From: Pseudomonas sp.
GTDB lineage: Bacteria; Pseudomonadota; Gammaproteobacteria; Pseudomonadales; Pseudomonadaceae
Length of the DNA: 6,587 bases
NCBI GenBank assembly: GCA_003525045.1
Contig: DQGF01000254.1
Coordinates: forward strand, 1-6,587
Direction of reading: 5' to 3'
The notes beneath the pieces are model-generated. The model was not told the DNA's origin, ran no database searches, and worked only from the letters and a program-made list of their open reading frames with translations. The position numbers and the translations under genes are program-made. Positions 1-6,587 of this stretch are shown here, piece after piece; position 1 is the first letter of the stretch, and every line of letters begins with the position of its first letter.

Positions 1-1586
1 ATGTACTCGGACATGTCGAAGCGAACCAGTTCGATGCCCAATGCCTTGGCCAACTGACGCGCCGCTTCGGTTTTACCGACACCGGTAGGCCCTGCGAACA
101 GGAACGAACCGACAGGCTTGTCAGGCGACTTGAGGCCGGCACGGGACAGTTTGATTGCGGTCGACAGCGAGTCGATCGCAGCATCCTGACCAAACACCGT
201 CAACTTCAGGTCACGCTCAAGGTTACGCAGCAGCTCTTTGTCGGAGCTGGTGACGTGCTTAGGCGGAATCCGCGCGATTTTCGCGACGATGTCCTCGACC
301 TGAGGCACTTCGATGCGTTTCACGCGTTTCTCGATTGGCTGCAGACGCTGGTAGGCGCCCGCCTCGTCGATGACGTCGATGGCTTTGTCCGGCATGTGCC
401 GATCATTGATGTAGCGCGAAGCCAGTTCGGCCGCCGCACGCAACGCTTCATCGCTGTATTCGATGTTGTGGTGCGCTTCGAAACGACCTTTCAGGCCGCG
501 CAGGATACCGATGGTGTCTTCCACCGACGGCTCCGACACATCGACCTTCTGGAAGCGCCGGGCCAAGGCACGGTCCTTCTCGAAGATCCCGCGGAATTCC
601 TGGAACGTGGTCGATCCGATGCAACGGATATCGCCCGACGACAGCAACGGCTTGAGCAGGTTCGAGGCATCCATGACGCCACCGGACGCGGCGCCCGCAC
701 CGATGATGGTGTGGATCTCGTCGATGAACAGGATCGCCTGCGGACGTTTTTTCAGCTCATTGAGCAGCGCCTTGAAGCGCTTCTCGAAATCGCCACGGTA
801 TTTGGTCCCGGCCAGCAGGGCTCCCAGATCGAGGGAATACACCACGCTGTTGGCCAGCAGGTCCGGCACCTGGTTGTCGACAATACGCTTGGCCAGGCCT
901 TCGGCAATCGCGGTTTTACCCACGCCTGCCTCGCCCACCAGCAGCGGATTGTTTTTGCGACGACGCGCCAGGATCTGCGCGACACGCTCGACTTCCAGCT
1001 CACGGCCTACCAACGGATCGATTCGACCCTGGCGCGCGAGCTCGTTGAGGTTGCTGGCATAAGCATCCAGGGGATTGCCTGAAGATGAAGACTCACCGCC
1101 CTCGTCGTCCTGCATATCTTGCTCACCTTCAGAGTGATCGCCGTGCCCTGGCACTTTGGAAATGCCATGGGCGATGTAGTTGACGACATCGATGCGCGCA
1201 ACGCTCTGCTGTTTCAGCAGGAACACTGCCTGACTCTCTTGCTCACTGAAGATCGCGACCAGCACGTTGGCGCCAGTCACTTCGCGTTTGCCCGAGCTCT
1301 GTACGTGAAAGACAGCACGCTGCAGAACACGCTGGAAGCCCAGGGTTGGCTGGGTTTCACGATCCTCGTCATGCACGGGGATCAATGGCGTGGTCGAGTC
1401 GATGAACTCCTGCAGATCATGCTTGAGTTTGTCGAGGTTTGCGCCGCAGGCACGCAAAACGGTGGCGGCAGCCTCATTGTCCAATAGGGCCAGCAGGAGG
1501 TGTTCGACGGTCATGAATTCATGACGCTTCGAACGAGCCTCCTTGAAGGCAAGATTGAGGGTGACTTCGAGCTCGCGGTTTAACAT
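1..1586 (-). CDS. clpA: ATP-dependent Clp protease ATP-binding subunit ClpA (partial, 3' end outside window)
   Basis: AAA+ unfoldase that forms a hexameric ring on ClpP in the cytoplasm, unfolding substrates and threading them into the protease. Reading the minus strand from ATG at 1586 gives 528 codons (MLNRELEVTL...) before the window ends in the motif FDMSEY. The Clp N-domain, the ClpS docking site, covers about residues 1-145. A Ser/Asp/Glu-rich linker follows (about 149-170). Module D1 has Walker A GEAGVGKT at 218-225 and Walker B FIDEIH with D289/E290. Module D2 has Walker A GPTGVGKT at 499-506. There is no ClpB-type coiled-coil middle domain between D1 and D2, which argues for ClpA over ClpB/ClpC. 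E. coli ClpA has 758 residues, so about 230 are missing, including the ClpP-binding loop. The three motifs share one frame, so I see no frameshift. A strong GAGGTGA precedes the start. clpS lies 30 bp upstream, implying cotranscription. Confidence 0.97.
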   Translation of the reverse strand, partial: MLNRELEVTLNLAFKEARSKRHEFMTVEHLLLALLDNEAAATVLRACGANLDKLKHDLQEFIDSTTPLIPVHDEDRETQPTLGFQRVLQRAVFHVQSSGKREVTGANVLVAIFSEQESQAVFLLKQQSVARIDVVNYIAHGISKVPGHGDHSEGEQDMQDDEGGESSSSGNPLDAYASNLNELARQGRIDPLVGRELEVERVAQILARRRKNNPLLVGEAGVGKTAIAEGLAKRIVDNQVPDLLANSVVYSLDLGALLAGTKYRGDFEKRFKALLNELKKRPQAILFIDEIHTIIGAGAASGGVMDASNLLKPLLSSGDIRCIGSTTFQEFRGIFEKDRALARRFQKVDVSEPSVEDTIGILRGLKGRFEAHHNIEYSDEALRAAAELASRYINDRHMPDKAIDVIDEAGAYQRLQPIEKRVKRIEVPQVEDIVAKIARIPPKHVTSSDKELLRNLERDLKLTVFGQDAAIDSLSTAIKLSRAGLKSPDKPVGSFLFAGPTGVGKTEAARQLAKALGIELVRFDMSEY

Positions 1587-1590
1587 AGCT

Positions 1591-1597
1591 TCACCTC
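1591..1597 (-). promoter_or_regulatory. Ribosome binding site of clpA
   Basis: On the minus strand GAGGTGA ends 4 bases before the ATG at 1586. It is a strong Shine-Dalgarno match and fixes the ClpA start. The same stretch reads ATG AGG TGA in another frame, a two-codon start-stop ORF overlapping the site, which is probably chance. Confidence 0.8.
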
Positions 1598-1616
1598 ATA
1601 CCCAAGTGGTCGGCGA

Positions 1617-2000
1617 TTAACCGTCCTTCTCGATTTCACAGAGTAGCGGATGCTGGCTTTCCCTGGCGTACTGGTTGACCTGCATAGCCTTAGTCTCGGC
1701 GATGTCGCGGGTAAACACTCCACATACTGCCCGTCCTTCTGTGTGGACGGCCAGCATGACCTTGGTCGCCAGCTCGCGATTCAGGTTAAAAAACACCTCG
1801 AGCACTTCGACGACGAAATCCATCGGTGTGTAGTCATCGTTGAACAAAACCACCTTGTACATCGGCGGCGCCTGTAAAGCAGGCTTTGCCTCCTGAACAG
1901 CAATGCCTGCTGAATCGTCGTCGTGTTCCTCCGGGCGATCCTTTTGGAGAGTCGGGCGATCCTGATTGAATGTTAGTCGAATCTGGCTGATTGCATGCAT
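1617..2000 (-). CDS. clpS: ATP-dependent Clp protease adaptor ClpS
   Basis: Small cytoplasmic adaptor that binds proteins with N-terminal Leu, Phe, Tyr or Trp and delivers them to the ClpA N-domain for ClpAP degradation (bacterial N-degron pathway). The 127-residue product has a flexible N-terminal tail (about 1-45) and then the ClpS fold, starting [16 protein letters not shown]. The residues matching the E. coli N-degron pocket are present: N54, D55, M60 and H86 (E. coli N34, D35, M40, H66, a constant offset of 20). The C-terminus [18 protein letters not shown] is typical of Pseudomonas. E. coli ClpS has 106 residues; most of the extra length is in the N-terminal tail, which here carries a duplication-like segment. 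The start [11 protein letters not shown] is the usual Pseudomonas one as I remember it, but the bases before it (CCTTTCTTTCC) contain no Shine-Dalgarno sequence. It lies 30 bp upstream of clpA and diverges from cspD. Confidence 0.96.
   Translation of the reverse strand: MHAISQIRLTFNQDRPTLQKDRPEEHDDDSAGIAVQEAKPALQAPPMYKVVLFNDDYTPMDFVVEVLEVFFNLNRELATKVMLAVHTEGRAVCGVFTRDIAETKAMQVNQYARESQHPLLCEIEKDG
1932..1963. repeat. Imperfect 21-bp-period direct repeat inside clpS
   Basis: The 11-mer CGGGCGATCCT occurs at 1932-1942 and again at 1953-1963, exactly 21 bp (7 codons) apart. On the coding strand both copies read as Asp-Arg-Pro, giving DRPTLQK followed by DRPEEH at residues 14-26. The period is a multiple of three, so the frame is kept. 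The two units match in their first 11 bases and diverge afterwards, so this is either an old duplication or convergence of short motifs. Confidence 0.75.
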
Positions 2001-2080
2001 GGAAAGAAAGGTTCGTCAGTTGTGCGAATACAGTGGTGGGGGCGGCCATCGTCGATTTCAACTCCGACTGCCTGGTCACC

Positions 2081-2108
2081 TTGACTATCGGCAAAACGGT
2101 GTTACAAC
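2081..2108 (+). promoter_or_regulatory. Candidate cspD promoter
   Basis: TTGACT at 2081-2086 (5 of 6 to TTGACA) and TACAAC at 2103-2108 (4 of 6 to TATAAT) are 16 bp apart. Transcription would start near 2115, giving a leader of about 110 bases. It overlaps the weak opposite-strand candidate for clpS almost completely. GATACT at 2186-2191 is an alternative -10 nearer the gene, but it lacks a -35. Confidence 0.35.
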
Positions 2109-2111
2109 CAA
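2084..2111 (-). promoter_or_regulatory. Candidate clpS(-clpA) promoter, weak
   Basis: On the minus strand TTGGTT (2111-2106) and GATAGT (2089-2084; 4 of 6 match to TATAAT) are separated by 16 bp. This predicts a start near 2077 and a leader of about 77 bases for clpS. Neither box is strong. It was chosen as the best sigma70-like pair in the gap between clpS and cspD. Confidence 0.25.
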
Positions 2112-2116
2112 TAGAG

Positions 2117-2127
2117 CCCACAGTGGG
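2117..2127. promoter_or_regulatory. Short inverted repeat near predicted cspD start
   Basis: CCCACAGTGGG is a perfect inverted repeat with 5-bp arms around one base. It sits just downstream of the predicted cspD transcript start, where a repressor would act. It is short enough to be chance, and I recognise no regulator for it. Confidence 0.25.
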
Positions 2128-2188
2128 TAAAAAAGGTCCGTGGAGTCAACCTTATTTCCAGGAAATGACTGCGGATGTACTGGATGAT

Positions 2189-2204
2189 ACTCCAGTGGTG
2201 GAGT
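2189..2204 (+). promoter_or_regulatory. Hairpin in the cspD leader
   Basis: ACTCCA-GTGG-TGGAGT forms a perfect 6-bp stem with a 4-base loop, ending 7 bases before the cspD Shine-Dalgarno. GGA triplets crowd the region (2161, 2173, 2182, 2200 and 2216, one of them in this stem and one in the Shine-Dalgarno), a pattern seen at some CsrA/RsmA targets. Any role in translation control is inference. Confidence 0.35.
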
Positions 2205-2211
2205 CTGTTGC

Positions 2212-2218
2212 AGAGGGA
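2212..2218 (+). promoter_or_regulatory. Ribosome binding site of cspD
   Basis: AGAGGGA lies 7 bases before the ATG at 2226 but only 1 base before the in-frame ATG at 2220. It therefore selects 2226. It also argues against the longer reading from 2175, which would add a 17-residue Trp/Met-rich segment unlike any cold-shock protein. Confidence 0.75.
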
Positions 2219-2225
2219 TATGGGT

Positions 2226-2495
2226 ATGTCAGGTGTCAAGGTCAGCGGCAAGGTCAAATGGTTCAACAATGCCAAGGGTTACGGTTTCATCAACGAGGAA
2301 GGCAAGAGCGAAGACCTCTTTGCCCACTACTCGGCCATCAAGATGGACGGCTATAAAACCCTGAAAGCCGGGCAAGCCGTGACGTTCGAGATCATCCAGG
2401 GCCCCAAGGGCCTGCATGCCATCGAAATTCACGATGCCAACGTCATCACGACGCCCACCCCCACCGCCACCTCTCAAGAAACCGCAATGAACTGA
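2226..2495 (+). CDS. cspD: Cold shock domain protein CspD
   Basis: Single-domain OB-fold protein of 89 residues that binds single-stranded nucleic acid. In E. coli, CspD is induced in stationary phase, not by cold, and inhibits replication. The cold-shock domain covers about residues 7-72, with [15 protein letters not shown] (RNP1 core KGYGFI, 17-22) and DLFAHYS (RNP2 position, 30-36). The NNAKG, FAHYSAI and [10 protein letters not shown] signatures match CspD rather than CspA, which has VFVHFSAI. The aromatic residues W12, F13, Y19, F21, F32 and Y35 form the expected binding face. The E. coli protein has 74 residues; the extra length here is mainly a Thr/Pro-rich tail ([15 protein letters not shown]) with no visible domain. 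It diverges from clpS, a neighbourhood shared with E. coli, and converges on icd across a shared terminator. Confidence 0.95.
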   Translation: MSGVKVSGKVKWFNNAKGYGFINEEGKSEDLFAHYSAIKMDGYKTLKAGQAVTFEIIQGPKGLHAIEIHDANVITTPTPTATSQETAMN

Positions 2496-2516
2496 CGCGA
2501 CCAATCATCCAGTCAT

Positions 2517-2558
2517 AAAAAACCGCCCGACTCAATCACTTGAGTCGGGCGGTTTTTT
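2517..2558. terminator. Bidirectional intrinsic terminator between cspD and icd
   Basis: A perfect 19-bp inverted repeat: 2517-2535 pairs with 2540-2558 (TTGAGTCGGGCGGTTTTTT) around the loop TCAC. The GC-rich core GACTCAA/CCGCCC is followed by six T on the plus strand and, by symmetry, six T on the minus strand. It begins 21 bases past the cspD stop and ends 17 bases past the icd stop, so it should end both transcripts. Confidence 0.95.
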
Positions 2559-2575
2559 GTTACATCTGCATTCGC

Positions 2576-3832
2576 TTACATATGCGAAATCAGCGCATCA
2601 CCAAACGCCGAAGAAGACAGCAGTTTCGCGCCATCCATCAGACGTTCGAAGTCATAGGTCACGGTCTTGGCGGAAATCGCGCCATTGGTGCCCTTGATGA
2701 TCAGATCGGCCGCTTCGGTCCAGCCCATGTGACGCAGCATCATCTCGGCGGACAGGATCAGCGAACCCGGGTTGACCTGGTCCTTGCCAGCGTATTTCGG
2801 AGCAGTACCGTGGGTCGCTTCGAACATCGCGATGGTGTCGGACAGGTTGGCACCCGGCGCGATGCCGATACCGCCCACTTCGGCCGCCAGGGCGTCGGAA
2901 AGGTAGTCGCCATTGAGGTTCAGGGTCGCGATCACATCGTACTCGGCCGGGCGCAGCAGGATCTGCTGGAGCATGGCGTCGGCGATGGCATCCTTGACGA
3001 TGACGTTCTTGCCGGTTTTCGGGTTTTTGAACTGCATCCATGGACCGCCGTCGAGCAGGGTCGCGCCGAATTCTTCAGCCGCCACTTCGTAGGCCCACTC
3101 CTTGAAGGCACCTTCGGTGAACTTCATGATGTTGCCTTTGTGCACGATGGTCAGCGAGTCGCGGTCGTTGTCGACCACATACTGCAGGGCCTTGCGCGCC
3201 AGACGCTTGGTGCCTTGCAGCGAAACCGGCTTGATGCCGATACCGCAGTTTTCGTCGAAACGGATCTTGGTGACGCCCATTTCTTCTTTGAGGAACTTGA
3301 TGACCTTGGTCGCCTCCGGCGAACCGGCCTTCCATTCGATACCGGCATAAATGTCTTCCGAGTTTTCGCGGAAGATCGTCATGTCGACGTCGCCTGGCTT
3401 CTTGACCGGGCTAGGCACGCCTTCGAACCAGCGCACAGGGCGCAGGCAGACATAAAGGTCGAGTTGCTGACGCAGGGCCACGTTCAGGGAACGGATGCCG
3501 CCACCGACCGGGGTGGTCAGAGGGCCCTTGATGGAAACCACGTAATCCTTGACCGCGTCCAGGGTTTCCTGGGGTAGCCAGGTGTCCTGATCGTAAACCT
3601 GAGTCGCTTTCTCCCCGGCGTAGACTTCCATCCAGGAAATTTTGCGATCGCCGCCGTAAGCCTTCTTCACAGCAGCATCGACAACCTTGATCATGACCGG
3701 GCTGATATCAACGCCAATACCATCGCCTTCGATGAAGGGGATGATCGGGTTGTTAGGAACATTGAGAGAATGGTCCGCGTTGACGGTGATTTTTTCGCCG
3801 ACGGCTGGAACCTGAATCTTCTTGTATCCCAT
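2576..3832 (-). CDS. icd: NADP-dependent isocitrate dehydrogenase, homodimeric (E. coli Icd type)
   Basis: TCA-cycle enzyme: isocitrate + NADP+ gives 2-oxoglutarate + CO2 + NADPH. The 418-residue product compares with 416 in E. coli and aligns along its whole length with an offset of two at the motifs numbered here. The substrate loop [12 protein letters not shown] has S115, N117 and R121 (E. coli S113, N115, R119); R131 and R155 match R129 and R153. S115 is the serine that AceK phosphorylates to divert carbon to the glyoxylate shunt, so this enzyme is probably under AceK control; aceK is not in the window. NADP rather than NAD use is indicated by APKYAG (Lys-Tyr), the following Val, and TYDFER (Tyr and Arg). 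The start MGYKKIQVP at 3832 is chosen by family length and by GGAG 6 bases upstream. Longer in-frame readings from 3844 or 3901 lack support. It is divergent from idh and convergent with cspD. Confidence 0.97.
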   Translation of the reverse strand: MGYKKIQVPAVGEKITVNADHSLNVPNNPIIPFIEGDGIGVDISPVMIKVVDAAVKKAYGGDRKISWMEVYAGEKATQVYDQDTWLPQETLDAVKDYVVSIKGPLTTPVGGGIRSLNVALRQQLDLYVCLRPVRWFEGVPSPVKKPGDVDMTIFRENSEDIYAGIEWKAGSPEATKVIKFLKEEMGVTKIRFDENCGIGIKPVSLQGTKRLARKALQYVVDNDRDSLTIVHKGNIMKFTEGAFKEWAYEVAAEEFGATLLDGGPWMQFKNPKTGKNVIVKDAIADAMLQQILLRPAEYDVIATLNLNGDYLSDALAAEVGGIGIAPGANLSDTIAMFEATHGTAPKYAGKDQVNPGSLILSAEMMLRHMGWTEAADLIIKGTNGAISAKTVTYDFERLMDGAKLLSSSAFGDALISHM

Positions 3833-3838
3833 GCTGAA

Positions 3839-3842
3839 CTCC
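3839..3842 (-). promoter_or_regulatory. Ribosome binding site of icd
   Basis: On the minus strand GGAG is followed by TTCAGC and the ATG at 3832, a good Shine-Dalgarno with 6-base spacing. It overlaps the upstream in-frame ATG at 3844, so that ATG cannot be its start. Confidence 0.7.
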
Positions 3843-4062
3843 ATTGTTTGGATTGAACATCTGGCTTCGTTCGAGCGTACCCCAGTTAATTCGGCGCGCA
3901 AACCCTATGTTCCACCCATCTGCCGCAAAGCTGCGCGGTTCGGGATCTACAAGCCTGAAAGCAAAGGGAAAAGCGCCAAACTCAAGCACGGTGCAAGACT
4001 CTACGCCCCGCACTCCCCTGCGACCTTTAGACCAATGGACGACATTCGTTGTGTATGAACCA
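3843..4062. other. icd-proximal half of the icd-idh intergenic region
   Basis: About 220 bp with no gene I can support. It should hold the icd promoter, but on the minus strand I find no -35/-10 pair better than 3 of 6 in each box, for example TTGCGC with TACGCT about 40-60 bp from icd. Two weak dyads are visible: GCAC-G-GTGC at 3986-3994, and CCGC/GCGG around an 8-base centre near 3922-3937. I recognise no known regulator site here. Confidence 0.4.
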
Positions 4063-4092
4063 TCAGCAGATTGCCAGCTACCTATGTATAAT
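4063..4092 (+). promoter_or_regulatory. Candidate idh promoter with perfect -10
   Basis: TATAAT at 4087-4092 is an exact sigma70 -10 hexamer facing idh. The -35 is poor: TCAGCA at 4063-4068 (18-bp spacing) matches 3 of 6, and the better-looking TTGCCA at 4071-4076 is only 10 bp away. A strong -10 without a -35 suggests an activator-dependent promoter, which is inference. Start is predicted near 4099. Confidence 0.45.
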
Positions 4093-4094
4093 GC

Positions 4095-4124
4095 CGGCCG
4101 CTGACCACAGAGTCACGACGGCCG
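4095..4124 (+). promoter_or_regulatory. Two-part hairpin at the predicted 5' end of the idh transcript
   Basis: CGGCCG (4095-4100) pairs with CGGCCG (4119-4124). Inside, TGAC (4102-4105) pairs with GTCA (4112-4115) around the loop CACAGA. The two stems are joined by an asymmetric internal loop (1 base against 3). If transcription starts near 4099 the RNA would begin inside the outer stem; as DNA it could be an operator over the start site. Confidence 0.4.
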
Positions 4125-4211
4125 ACCTCTCTGCAACTGAAAATGTAGCCGAGACGTCGGGCCCGAAAAAGCAGGACCGTTATCGCAGTCCACCCGCTTG
4201 ACGCTCGACTG

Positions 4212-6564
<2,353 letters not shown>

Positions 6565-6567
<3 letters not shown>

Positions 6568-6587
6568 GGTTGTAAGGTTGTAAGGTT
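6565..6587 (+). repeat. 8-bp tandem repeat starting at the idh stop codon
   Basis: TAAGGTTG is repeated head to tail at 6565-6572 and 6573-6580, with 7 of 8 bases of a third copy at 6581-6587, where the window ends. The first TAA is the idh stop codon. The array may continue outside the window. Because the stop is in the first unit, gain or loss of later copies would not change Idh. Confidence 0.85.

Noticed and set aside
255..1082. 275-codon plus-strand frame opposite clpA
   Set aside because: It is antisense to the AAA+ modules of clpA, which read cleanly on the minus strand.
1834..2121. 95-codon minus-strand frame overlapping the clpS 5' end
   Set aside because: It runs out of frame through the conserved ClpS core and has no recognisable product.
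2175..2225. N-terminal extension of CspD by 17 residues from ATG at 2175
   Set aside because: It has no ribosome site at 2175, an unusual Trp/Met-rich sequence, and a well-placed AGAGGGA for the ATG at 2226.
1991..2356. 121-codon plus-strand frame spanning the clpS-cspD gap
   Set aside because: It overlaps most of cspD in another frame, has no ribosome site and shows no domain.
2540..3577. 345-codon plus-strand frame opposite icd
   Set aside because: It is a shadow of icd: it starts inside the terminator hairpin, has no ribosome site and shows no recognisable domain.
3833..3901. N-terminal extension of Icd by 23 residues from ATG at 3901, or 4 residues from ATG at 3844
   Set aside because: Homologues begin MGYKKIQVP, and a good GGAG sits 6 bases before the ATG at 3832.

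Overview
The window matches a conserved housekeeping block of Pseudomonas in gene content and order: clpA-clpS (minus strand), cspD (plus), icd (minus), idh (plus). From memory, P. aeruginosa carries the same order at about PA2620-PA2624. Protein sequences, GC-rich third codon positions and the presence of both isocitrate dehydrogenase types all point to Pseudomonas. I would guess the fluorescens/syringae side of the genus, with low confidence. There is no sign of a mobile element, prophage, CRISPR array, tRNA or rRNA.

Layout. Bases 1-1586 hold the 5' part of clpA on the minus strand, which runs out of the window inside its second AAA+ module. clpS lies 30 bp upstream of it on the same strand (1617-2000) and probably shares its transcript. 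A 225-bp region separates clpS from the divergent cspD (2226-2495) and holds weak, overlapping candidate promoters. cspD and icd converge on a strong symmetric hairpin terminator (2517-2558). icd (2576-3832, minus) and idh (4342-6567, plus) are divergent around a 509-bp gap. That gap holds a perfect -10 hexamer facing idh, a hairpin beginning near the predicted transcript start, and a 40-codon leader ORF ending 7 bp before idh. An 8-bp tandem repeat begins at the idh stop codon and reaches the window edge.

Function. ClpS selects N-degron proteins and hands them to the ClpA unfoldase, which works with ClpP (not in the window). CspD is a cold-shock-domain protein of the type tied to stationary phase and slowed replication. 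Icd (homodimeric type) and Idh (monomeric type) are unrelated-looking NADP-dependent enzymes for the same TCA-cycle step, isocitrate to 2-oxoglutarate. Having both lets the cell regulate that branch point, where the glyoxylate shunt competes, by two routes.

I found no convincing undescribed system. The items most worth a second look are non-coding or fine-scale: the long structured idh leader with its upstream ORF, the repeat at the idh stop, the duplication-like lengthening of the ClpS N-terminus, and the cspD leader.
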